A DNA stretch of 64,000 nt from Polytrichum commune (taxonomy: Eukaryota > Streptophyta > Polytrichopsida > Polytrichales > Polytrichaceae), in assembly GCA_950295325.1 (NCBI GenBank), contig OX485808.1, positions 39,204,527-39,268,526 on the forward strand, read 5' to 3'. The notes beneath the pieces are model-generated. The model saw only the letters and a list, made by a program, of their open reading frames with translations. It did not search any database and had not been told where the DNA came from. The stretch's first letter is position 1, and each line of letters opens with the position of its first letter. A program made the translations under genes and the position numbers. Shown here piece after piece: positions 36,335 to 46,976 of this stretch.

Positions 36335-36679
36335 TTGAGTGGCACAATGGCCCATGGCCTCACATGTGCCCTGAGCAATATTCCCCATCATGAATCTAAG
36401 GTGGCATTAGAAATGGGGACTTTGTGTAGCTCAAGAGTGATTGGTTTCAATGGATTCACCACCGATGTGAGCTTCAAAGACCTGAATAATCTAGTTGATC
36501 ATAACCCCAATTCGCCAGTCGATCCACAAGGGAAAAAGGGTTTCCTTGACACCTCCCACACTACTATTACTACTACGCTTAAGCCTACGCCCTCACCGAG
36601 TTATGAGGAACCGACTTTGCACGGAAATAGGGGTAAATCCTTCAGGGCTCCTTCATTCTACACACCCCGTCCAATATAG
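36335..36679 (+). CDS. unidentified ORF
   Basis: A 114-codon frame rich in Thr, Pro and Ser. No motif, leader or splice evidence. It could be chance; listed only because it is one of the longer unexplained frames in the region. Confidence 0.15.
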   Translation: MSGTMAHGLTCALSNIPHHESKVALEMGTLCSSRVIGFNGFTTDVSFKDLNNLVDHNPNSPVDPQGKKGFLDTSHTTITTTLKPTPSPSYEEPTLHGNRGKSFRAPSFYTPRPI

Positions 36680-36869
36680 TTAACCCCCAACTGACGTGAC
36701 GTTTTGTTTCATGTGCAGAATCATTAAACCACCAAACTGGCACGGTGAAAGGGACTCCCACACCTCACCCTTTCAACTGGGCCCCAATCCCGGGCCCTAC
36801 TCACTCCTTCTATTATCATTTCACCCGGGGCCCTTGTTCCGTTAAACCTGTAGTAGAATAACAGTAGTA

Positions 36870-37806
36870 TACCGTACGTTAAGGGCAGCTTCGCCACAAA
36901 ATAATTTTAAAAATAGACGCCAAAATTTTGGAATATTATTGGCATTTTTTGTCGAATATAAAATTGATTATTTTTCAAAATTGCCGAAAAGTAAGAAATT
37001 TTTACTTCTCACTAGAGTTTTACTTACAGTGGAAGCATATGTGAATTTTGAGAGAGAGAAGGTGCTCCTTTTGTAATCAAGCTCACTTACATTAGTCCAC
37101 AAAGAATATGGGTTAAGAAGTAGCAAGACTCTAGGTGAGGCTTTTCAAATGTGTTGTACACAAATTTTTGGAGTCCAATTGAGCATAGAAGATGAAGTTT
37201 TATAGAATTTTGTCCAACTAACAAAAGTTGAGAAATCAATCCTTCTTCCACCTCCAATATTTTTTGTGTCAAAATAAGTCTTTATGCAAAGATATGGACA
37301 AAATATTGCAGCCGTGTAAAGATCAAAAAATTAAAATGCGTTCATAACAGTTTTTCAGAGCTCATTTGTGCATAGAAGATCAACTTTTTTGGAATTTTGT
37401 TGGTCTAAGAAAAGTTTACAAATCAAGTAATCTTTCACCTTCAACAAATTTTATGTCATTTGAAGACTCTATGCAAATGTTATGCGAGTTATAAAAATGA
37501 AGTCTAACTCGGTGCTTCACCTCAAAGTTTACATATCCCATATGCATTGTTGAACACAACTCCACTCTACTTGCATAAAGCACAGAGCATTCTCTACTCT
37601 TCACTCACATCTTACTTGTCATTCAATGCAAGAGAGATGTACAAGATATAAGCTTAAATAGAAAATTTAAAATGAATTTAAACTGAAAATTAAAAGAGAA
37701 AATTGCCGAAAATATGAATATACTATTTATAGGTGCCGAACACTATTTTTTTACTTTTAATAATTATTTGGCAAGAGAGCGCCGAAGCTGCCCTTAACGT
37801 ACGGTA
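36870..37806. mobile_element. short inverted-repeat DNA element
   Basis: About 24-bp perfect terminal inverted repeats (taccgtacgttaagggcagc... and its complement ending at 37,806) bound an AT-rich 0.94-kb interior with no transposase. TTAA sits symmetrically within each repeat. A TA duplication is possible, but the superfamily is not assignable from this copy. Confidence 0.75.
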
Positions 37807-38383
37807 ATATCATTGGGACACTTATCAGCAGAAGAGTAAGCCTGTGGGGCGCCTGGCTACCAGGGGGTGAGGGGGTGGGAGTTGATAATAATCAAGTACT
37901 TGTTGGAGGGGTGACATTACTAGGGCGCAATAATCACCTAGTCGGAGTACTGGCCCATTGTCCATACACTCGTTCCTCATTGGATGCCTAAATCCTTGCC
38001 TCCAAGTAACCAGTGTACAGGTTGGTTCGCCCCAACCCACGAGCTAGCCGGTCTTAAGTGTTGGGGCCAGCTTGCCCTTTTAACCCCTAGACCCCCTAGA
38101 TAAAGCCCTCCTATGACCTGAATGACCCGACAGACTAGTCGCCCAATTGGCCCTGTCACCTGGCCAGGTATCCCCCTTGGCCCAACTCCTCCGGGAGCCG
38201 ATGGGACCATCTACGCCGTCCGATCGTCCCCGGGATTCGACAGCCCCCGCGGGATGGAGTATAGGCCCCACGAGAAGGGCCTCTCTGGGCCGTTGGATCG
38301 CGCCACCTCATCTAACAATCACCTGAGAGACGCAATTATGGGCCGTCGATCTGATATGTGATGGTTGTATGGTGACATGGAGA
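37807..38383. other. intergenic, no gene seen
   Basis: GC-richer sequence with overlapping short frames on both strands and no family-like content. Confidence 0.35.
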
Positions 38384-38635
38384 TACAGTCCACCCTCTAT
38401 AAGTGTTACCTCTATAAGTGTTAAAATTCCATAAGTGTTAACATTTTTTCTACTCCCTACTTGGGGAGATTACAATAACGTTAAGTGTTAACTGTTAACT
38501 GATTGGCTACTCCCCTCTTTGTAATTTTGCCCTCTATATCTGTTAACTTATTATTATACTATATAATACCATACAATACAATATATTGTAACATAGCACA
38601 TGTAATATACTGTAACATACCCCCCATTTAGAAAT

Positions 38636-39033
38636 TGTTAAGATAATGGATAAGCACCTAGGCAACCTAGGTTAACCGTCATCTAGCATGGAAACTAATA
38701 AGTATTAATTAGTCCCACATGGGCATTAGTCACCTTAAGTAAAGTGACGGCCGCCGGTAGGAGGCCGTGCACACAAGTCCAAGGTATCTCAACTTATGAG
38801 CAAACAATTAGTTAAGGGCCTCGGTCTTGGTGTAGGAGACCGAGGCCGAGCTAGAATATTCCCACCGAGGTAGCTAGTCCACGGTGTAACCAGGTGCCGA
38901 CACTTGGACCTAGTCCAAGTGTCGAGCCAAATTGTATATAAGGGCATTTCCCCCCTTGATCAAGATAGTTCAAGAGTTTGAGTTAGCACCGTTACTCTGT
39001 TTCATTATGCACCTGGTTTCCTCACTCTTAACA
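38636..39033 (+). repeat. solo LTR nested in the pogo-like element
   Basis: 398 bp starting tgttaag and ending cttaaca, flanked by an exact 5-bp duplication GAAAT (38,631-38,635 and 39,034-39,038). It contains a TATA-like tgtatataaggg near 38,932, giving plus-strand polarity. It is unrelated to the copia LTR at 11 kb. A solo LTR arises by recombination between the two LTRs of a complete element. Confidence 0.85.
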
Positions 39034-39411
39034 GAAATTATTAGGATTTAGGATATTAACTGCAAGTCCCTCCCTCGTCAACTCAGTTTATCCTAGCAGG
39101 TTGAGCCAGTCTACCAGCGTTCGAATTTCTGAGAATGTTGTTTTCGAATTTGAGACTTGTATGGCGAATCACATACCATTAGAAAGCTATTGAGGAGACA
39201 ATTCCAATGGTAGTAGTTTTGTCAAATTCTGACTTCTAACGAATGAGTTATGGTTGGCCGAAATCTGCCTTCCAAGTCTCCTGCGGCAACGGCGGCGAGT
39301 TTTGACTGATTAATTTTGAGGGTGTTGTATTATTTTTGTGGATAGGGTTTGTGTCCTTGTGGTTTAAAGTCAGTTTGCATCTGTCTTTCAATTTAATTTA
39401 GGACAGTAGAG

Positions 39412-41046
39412 ATGGGGAAGGCTTCAGAGTTCAATTTGGCTCAGAAGAAAGAGATTTTGTTGTATCGGCAGAGTCACGTTGAGTCAGGGCAACGTATTAG
39501 CAACAGAGCTCTAACATTGTGGGCAAATGCTAAATTTCAAGCCTCTTCATTTGAAATGCCCATTTCCAGGTTACTCAAGAGAAAGGATTTGTTGGACTTA
39601 GACGTTGAAGCACCTCCAACTATTAAGAGAGTCAGAAAGGTTTACTGCCCTCAAGTTGAGAATGCTACATTTTCTTGGTTTACACTGATGCATGAACATG
39701 GTGCTACCATAACAGATGATCTTTTGATAGCAGTTGCAAAGAAATTCTATAACATGAGCCAGAAGGATCCATCTCAAAAGGAGCTACAATTTTCTAATGG
39801 GTGGTTGGAGGGCTTCAAGCGGAGGTTCAAGATTAAAGGCTACACTCGACATGGAGAAGCAGGTTCATCAGATAACTCTCCAGAGGCCTTACAACGCATG
39901 GAGCAGATCAAACTCATATGTTCAAGGTACCAAGTCTCTGATATTTTTAATATGGATGAGACTGGGTTGTTCTATCCATTAGAGCCAAACCGTACACTAG
40001 CCACACATCGCCTATCTGGTAGAAAAAAACAAAAAGAGAGGCTCACAATTGCATTCACCAGTAATGTTGATGGTAGCATTAAGCTGCCTCCTTTTGTTAT
40101 TAACAAGTTTGTGAAGCCTAGAGCCTTCTCTCAAAGAAATATTGTGAATCCTCAGAACCTTGGCATTTTGTGGGCAGCCAACAAGAAGGTTTGGATGACA
40201 ACATAATTATTTGAAAGGTTTATGCTAGATTTTGAGGCAAGAATGGTTGCATTGGGCAAGCAGAAGGTTTTGCTTCTTGTTGATAACTTCTCAGGACACC
40301 AAACTCCTACCATAGGATCAAGGTTGCGTATCACTCAATTGGAGTTTCTACCACCCAACACCACTAGCAGATTTGAGCCCATGGATGCAAGAATAATAGC
40401 CTCATTCAAAGCCCAATATCGCAAGCGAATGATTGAGCACAAGATCAATTGTTTGATGTCTGTTCAGAATCCAGAGCTTGATGTGTATCAAGCAGTAGTC
40501 ATGCTACTTCATTCTTGGCGACATGGGGTTAGTTCTGAGACCATTCATAATTGTTGGAATCACACTGGAGTACTATCTATTCTGACCACCAATCAAGCAT
40601 TATAGGAGGCTCACCAAAAAGAAGTGCAAGAAATCACCACATTTTTGGAACGGCTTAGTGTGGTATGTCAAGCAAGCTCAGAGATCTCACCTAATATGAC
40701 TGCAGAGGAATTCATCAACTATGAAGTTGAATTTGACTTGAATAATCTTTACCAACCATCCAATGAGGAATTGATGGAGATGTTCAACCCAGATTCCTTT
40801 GTTGAGGAGGAGGATGACACTGAAACTCTTGCATCTGAACCTATAGCCCATGTGTGTTACAAGGATGTGCAGTCTTCTCTTCAAACTTTACGTCATTATC
40901 TTGAGCAGAGGTCTACAGATGTTATACATTTGGTCAAGAAATTAGAAAAGTTTGAGAAAAAAATTGATCACCTACATGTGAATCAACTCCAGCAGACCTC
41001 TATAGATGCCTTCTTCCATCCTAGAGGAGTGGAAATGGAGGAGTGA
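39412..41046 (+). pseudogene. pogo-like transposase with two in-frame stops
   Basis: A single frame of 544 codons before the final stop, with a TAA at 40,204 (between WMTT and LFERF) and a TAG at 40,603 (between NQAL and EAHQ). An N-terminal psq-type HTH (FNLAQKKEILLYRQ..) is followed by a CENP-B-type HTH (FSNGWLEGFKRRFKIKGYTRHGEAG). The DDE catalytic domain follows, with Asp182 in NMDETGLFY, Asp291 in LLVDNFSGH and Asp325 in NTTSRFEPMDARII, so all three acidic residues remain. The tail is acidic and ends in a heptad-like helix. One C-to-T change from CAA or CAG could explain each stop. Confidence 0.9.
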
Positions 41047-41218
41047 GACTCCTCAATTGTATTTTGGAACTTCATTTGGTATTATAACAATATTTTACTT
41101 GTGTTACATTTATACGTGTTATGTTTTGATTTGTTAAACTCTATATTTCTATAAGTGTTAACACTCTATAACAATATTACCATTCCCAATTGTTAACACT
41201 TATAGAGGGTGGACTGTA

Positions 41219-43300
41219 TTGTCGTTGGGGAGGGTTCGAGACCGTCCTTTGGCCTGCTGACAGCTGGGGTGGGAATCTGGCACATTGGTCATGGAAAAAG
41301 AATCGTTAAAGATCGAGTTAAAATCCCGATGAGCCGTAAAACCGCCCATCACGGCCTCCACCACTTAACCTAATTCGTGCATTAACTTAGGTTGGCAACA
41401 TGTTTATGCTAGAACCTTACTAATCTTGCAGACTGCCAAATGACGCTTTTTTTTTTAACCTGCGCCGTTTTGTTGGTTATTATAAGGGAGGGGTGTTAGT
41501 TGTTGAGTCATCATATAACCTACCTAATATGATGTCCACCGATCTTCACCATAGACGATATCTAGTGTGAATGAGGTAAAGTTTTGTAACACTCACCATT
41601 GGGGGGTGAGAGGGAACTATTGCATACAAGCTTATCTCTTAATCATCCAACATCAAAGCCCCGAATAGTATGCAGTCCGTAGGTTTCGTTTCTAAGTTGA
41701 TTTGAACGAAAATTAGTTTTATAGACCCTTGATTAAAGTCCAAATCAAGTCGTTTGAGATGAATTGATCACAAGTTTGTAGAGGGTCAAGTTTTTATGTT
41801 GGATGGATGAGAGGTAGCCTCGTATGTGAATCGCGATAATTCCCTTTCGCCTCATGTGGGAGGATGGAAATTCAGTGAAACATTGTATAGTATGGTTGTA
41901 TTCTATTTTTAATAAAGTCTACATAACTTCAAATTGTGGACAAAGAGTTCAATCTAGTCTAGTGGAACCCAATTGGAATGACTAAGCAACGAAACTGGGT
42001 GGGGCAAGGGTTGAAGCCCCATAGTAGGTGTCATGAAATATGTCATGATCATGGCATGGACCCATAGTTTCTTTTCACATCTTGGGAGTGAAAAGTTTGA
42101 TATTTGTCCATTTCAACCATCATGTGCATTGCAAACCTATGTCAAAAAAAAATGTGTAAATAATTCAATCCGGTTTTTAACTTGAGACTTTAGGTTTGTA
42201 GGTTTTGAACAACTGAAAACCAAATCAAAGTCCAATCTAATATTTATTTTCTGAAGTTGCAATTGACAAGTCAAAAATAAATATTTGAGATGGACAAGAG
42301 ATTTCATTTCCCAGCACCTACCATCAAGGTGCGATATAAATTTGCCTCTACATGTTTACTAGTTCATACTAGAATAATCTCACTAGATGAATTAGGCCGG
42401 GCCTATGACCATGATATAAGTGTTAATTTGGCTTCAAAGAATAACAATCCCCATACTCTACATATGAATCAGCGTTTCGTTATCCCAAAATGATAGGTCT
42501 TGTGAAAAACATACCCCTATTCCACTCCATAAAATTGAACTTGTAGCATTTTGAGAATTATTGTGGTCAGTACTAAATCCAACACAGTACTCATCGAACA
42601 GCGTAGAATATGTGTTACATGCTTTATGAGGTGCCAGATGGGATTTTGGTGGAGTGCCAGCCATTCTCTGCGCAACAACTGGCACTTCCATCTGTCATCC
42701 ATCGTGCATGTAGGCATCATGGCTGAGTACAGGGGAAAAGGGAGGCAATTTAATGTTTTGGTGGGCAACTCCAGCCATCAAAACAGGCCATCATCTGCCA
42801 GGTTGTCATGCATGGCCCGAGGGAACAAAGTGGAGTCGTTTGTAATGTTTGATGCTGGAAAGTTCGAACTTAATCCTTTTGGCCTTCAATCGTGCATGGT
42901 GTATTTTGCATGGGCCTTCAATGTCCACTCAAGACATGGTGTTATGCCACAAGTTTTCTACTTAATTTAAGTTCAAACAATGAAGTGGTCCAGTGGAGTT
43001 AGTTGGTTAGGTACTAGGGTTAAGTTAACTGTCAAGAATTTGTTACCGCCAAATTTAACCACAAGGCTTTGCGAAGGCTCTTATGAAGGTGGCTTGGAAG
43101 GCCATCTCCATGGAGCTCTAAATACTCAATCAAGTAGCCTTTAGTTGCAAAGGGCCCCGCAGATTGCACAAAAGGACTGCCAAAGCTCAATGAGGATATT
43201 AAGGGTTCGTTGTCATGTAGGCCGCTTGCCCACCAGATTCTAGTAGAAGTGTAGATGTCACTTGGTGGAATCTACATTTCCACAAGAATTTAGTGGACGC
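41219..43300. other. intergenic, no gene recognised
   Basis: Several frames (for example 42,551-42,970 on plus) have no recognisable domain. No bounded repeats were identified. Confidence 0.35.
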
Positions 43301-43329
43301 TTTTAGGTGAGTTACTTCAGCACGCGCGG

Positions 43330-44000
43330 CGAAGAGAACTTGGCCTTAAGCTCCCCAAAGACTTGGTGACAAGGCTCATCCCACTCTTGGGATAGCCATT
43401 TCTTCCACAAGTCGGATAAGGTTGGATAACCATCGAGTTTAACGCTCTCATATGCAATGGCCATCAATCTTACTTTCACCATCCGCCAATGGCAAAGTCA
43501 CTCGCCCCCGTATGCACCTCAAAAGGTTTGTCAAACTCCACGAACTTGAGCACGGGCGGCAAAGAGAACTTGTTCTTAAGCTCTCCAAAGGCTTGGTGGC
43601 AAGGCTCATTCCACTCTTTGGATAACCATTTCTTGCACAAGTCGTATAAGGTTCGACAACCATAGAGGTTAATGCTCCCATAAGCAATGGTCATCCATCT
43701 TGGATCAACATCTGCCAATGATAAAGTCCTTTGCCTCCATGTGCACCTCAAAATGCTTATGAAAATCCGGAAACTTAACCACATCTTGTGAAGAGAACTT
43801 GCTCTTGAGCTCCCCAAAGGCTTGGTGACAAGGCTCATCCCACTCTTGGGATAGCCATTTTCCTCAATAAGTTGAGTAAGGTCCTAGCAACCTTCAAAAC
43901 TCTCGAATGAAGTGGTGGTAGTAGTTGGCTAGGCCAACAAATGACCTAAGCCATTTTTGAATCAAGGGCCAATTCTCCTTTTGGGTGGCCTTGATATTCT
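43330..44000 (-). pseudogene. Ty3/gypsy RT-RNase H region, internally triplicated
   Basis: On the minus strand, 43,980-43,900 encodes the RT thumb pattern WLRSFVGLANYYHHFIREF, followed by a stop. Downstream comes EWNEPCHQAFGELKNKFSLPPVLKFVEFDKPFEVHTGASDFAIGG, the classic RT/RNase H linker with the DASDFAIGG signature (Asp changed to Gly). A unit of about 230 bp from this region occurs three times (around 43,335, 43,565 and 43,795). Frames are broken. Confidence 0.82.
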
Positions 44001-45719
44001 TCATGTTTGTCACCAACTTCCTTTGTCACCACATACCTCTAGAACTCAATCTCTCGTTGAGCAAAGTTATTTTTCACTCATTGGCGGTAATTTTTTGGGC
44101 AATACATTGGTGAATACATCCTTGTATCTCACCAACATCCCACCAATGTGGTTTTGGGGGAAGCCCATCTTTCCTAGCCTCCCCATACGTTCCTTGGAGT
44201 TGCTCCAATTGAACCACGACCATTATGTTTTTTTATTTTTCATTTGGTCCATTAAGACCAAATTCAACTTGGGTCCTCCTACCATAGGAGTCTTTGTCAA
44301 TTTGAACTTCAATTCTTTGCCATTATGATACTCCATAATGCACCGCAAGCACACTGGCTTGTACCTCACATCTATCATGTGGGTTTCAAAAAAGGCGACC
44401 TTCACAATGACATGCATTTCATCTATTTCTCATGGTGTGAAATTTTGACAAAAATCCAATGTTCCACATTGAAAGGTTACATGCATCGCGGCCTCCTTTG
44501 TTTCATGTGGTTCACCCTTTCCCAACCGCACCTTGGTGGGCTTCCCCACTCTACCAATCGGCAAGCCCCAACTCCCTTGTGAGCTTTGGGCTCATGAAGG
44601 AATTCGTTGCTTCTTTGTCAACTTATGAGACATATCTCTCATTCATTTGAGCCTCAAGGTACAAAATACTTGGCCTCGGCTTAAGGCTACTAGCTTTGGT
44701 CACAAAGCCATCGTCCAACATTCGGTCCTCGACAACTTGGCTTGGCTTGGTCCACAAAGCCAACTTTAAACATTCCGTTTGCGGGACAAATTGGTTTGGT
44801 GCCACAAAACCAATTTCTAATAGTTTATCTGCAAAACAAACATGTTTTGCCTTGGTAGCACAAAGCCACCTTCCACACTCTGTCCACGGCACGAACATGA
44901 ATTGCTTTGGTAGGACAAACCCACCTCCCAACATTCCGTCCGCGGCACGAGTGTGATTTGCCTTGAAAGCATAAAGCCACATTTGAAGATTCCGTCCGCG
45001 GCACGAGTGTGATTTGCCTTGGAAGCATAAAGCCACATTTGAAGATTCCGTCCGCGGCACCAACCTGTTTTGCCTAAGTAAAATGGACCAAACAATTTGC
45101 ACTCATTTCTTTGGGACCTACTTTTGCTAAAGCCACTTGTGGTGATGCACCGCCAAACTTCTTTTCGGGACCATCGGCTTTAATGTTCTTGCAAACTTGA
45201 TGATCCCCACCATGTCCTCAAGAAGCCTTGGGGACTTAACCAAGGCATCCACCAGCCGCTTTTAAAACCCCACCTAAAATGATGCATTTCTTAGAAAGCT
45301 CGTCCGTTTTAGGTGTATCCTTCATTTGTGCGTTTGAATAGCGCACATAGGCCTTAAGAGGCCTCGGGTGCCTCATTAGCACCAAGTTCATTTCAACATC
45401 CCAACCTTCAAAGCATTTCGAATTGAAATTTTAATCCAACATTAATACCCTCCAAGGTTTTGGGTGCATTCGGTATTCTAGGCCCCAAATACTTTTTGAG
45501 GTTTGCGGAAGCCCTTTTCAAAGCACTCCTCCATTTTCCTTTCCAAATCCACCCTTGTGCCCACCATTGTCAATAGAACCAATGGTATGGTCAAACTCCA
45601 CTTGCACATGATCCTTGTTCTAATTTGAGCATCACAACCTTTTGGAAACCTCGGGCTCACCATCATAACCCGCATTTTTGATAGCCATGTCTCCCTCAAA
45701 GTGCTAGCTCAAATATTGG
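44000..45719 (-). mobile_element. Ty3/gypsy internal region, degenerate
   Basis: Minus-strand sequence between the RT remnant and the primer site, where gag and protease would be expected. I cannot identify those domains. The part at 44,690-45,090 is a tandem repeat, and the rest shows only short frames. Assignment follows from position alone. Confidence 0.5.
44690..45090 (-). repeat. tandem repeat, ~55-bp units, within gypsy element
   Basis: Units share 'ccgtccgcggcac', 'tttgccttg..agcacaaagccac' and close variants. The last two copies (about 44,935-44,990 and 44,991-45,050) are almost identical. On the minus strand the units would translate as repeats of a VPRTESSNVALCFQGK-type peptide in more than one frame. 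Confidence 0.8.
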
Positions 45720-45737
45720 AACCCTGCTCTGATACCA
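45720..45737 (-). other. gypsy primer-binding site
   Basis: On the minus strand this reads TGGTATCAGAGCAGGGTT, the standard plant initiator-methionine tRNA primer site, directly adjoining tgtgtcgcaaccc, the inner edge of the presumed 5' LTR. Confidence 0.88.
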
Positions 45738-46700
45738 TGTGTCGCAACCCTTGCTAGCCCTCTTAACAATCTTGCCAATTTTCAATTCTAGCAATGGTTA
45801 GCTCCTCTCACCCCAGACCTTATAATTCATAGGAGGGGAACCAACCCTCCTACTTTGCTTTCGGGACTCATCCCTTAATCGGTAACCAATCCTTAGATGT
45901 GGACTGCCATCCATGGAAGTCCAATCTTATGTTGATCATCGCGTTGCCGGAGCAACACTACAAAAACCCGAACCATACTATGGCCTCACAATGGGCCAAA
46001 GCTCATGGAGGCCGTGCCGTTCGGCCTCGGCTTGGTGAGGCCACACCACCTCACCCATATAAGCCTCTAGGACTTTCCACGGGGCCCCTACCCCACCGTC
46101 AAGAAACCTCTTGTTTCTCTACCAAGAGTTGGGGCCAAGTGTACACTTTCCCTTAGCCGTTGGGCCTAGAAGCCCCCAGCAGCTTCAGACCATCATAACT
46201 TCCTTGTATGATGTCTGATCATAACAACCAACCACTTCATCTTCATCTACGCTTCACGTAGATGCCGATGGACTCCTCACTTGCCCCGTTCAGGCAAGTA
46301 TTGAGGAAGTTATGCCTGTTCAAACCTTGGCAGTACCGGGAATCACTCCCAGGCACTGCTGTACCAGGGCGATGTCCCGGGACAGCGCCCCACTCAAATG
46401 GCCATAACTCCTAGCTCACACCTCCGCTTGAGGTGATCTTGAGTATTCTAGAATAACCATGCCATGAGCTACGCATAGCTCATGGCCTTACCCTTGTGCA
46501 TCCTAGTCTCCGTGGGTGGGAGGCGTTCCCAACGCCCGGGGCCCTCGCCCACACTAGGATCACTTGGGCCCTCTCACCACAAGTCCCGGGTGTCACTCCG
46601 GGGTCCCCCTTGTGCCCATGGTGTTTCGGGCACTCCTCATGGAGAGGTGCGCGACAGTTCCCCCCCGTCCGCCCCCGCTCCCACGTCCTTTCGTCCTACG
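45738..46700 (-). repeat. presumed gypsy 5' LTR, outer end not determined
   Basis: The inner edge is fixed by the primer site at 45,737. No second LTR copy is visible in the window, so the outer limit is unknown and the end given is only a guess. The stretch is GC-rich and has no supported gene. Confidence 0.4.
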
Positions 46701-46761
46701 TCCTTTTGGTTCCCCATATCTAATCCGACCGGGATCCCATAATCATTGTCCTCCCCTTTAC

Positions 46762-46769
46762 CTATATAA
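46762..46769 (+). promoter_or_regulatory. putative TATA box of the kinase-like gene
   Basis: ctatataaagcccc lies about 210 bp before the first ATG of the kinase-like reading frame and has the usual plant TATA context. Inference only. Confidence 0.35.
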
Positions 46770-46976
46770 AGCCCCGGGCTTAAGTTCCAATCACTTTCCT
46801 CTCCTCCCACCACATCGGGACCCGAGACCTTGTTGCCGTCCTAAGGGACAGCGGCACCGCGCGGGTCTCAGGGGTTTTGGGAGGGCAGGGCAAATTGTGG
46901 GGGAACCCTCGCAATTTTTTTCTTCAGATTCACGTACTCATTTCTACACTCACTCACTCACACGGTTTTTTTCACG

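Larger units (their letters stand above)
38386..41216 (+). mobile_element. pogo-like (Tc1/mariner superfamily) transposon
   Basis: A 2,831-bp element bounded by TA dinucleotides (38,384-38,385 and 41,217-41,218) and perfect inverted ends of at least 23 bp starting cagtccaccctctataagtg. The motif 'tataagtgttaa' recurs several times just inside each end and may be transposase-binding sites. The element encodes one transposase frame (39,412-41,046) with two stops and contains a nested solo LTR. It is the likely parent type of the derivative at 26,268-27,045. Confidence 0.92.

Noticed and set aside
36870-37806. piggyBac assignment based on TTAA inside each terminal repeat
   Set aside because: The inverted repeats extend outside TTAA on both sides, so TTAA is part of the repeat and not a target duplication.
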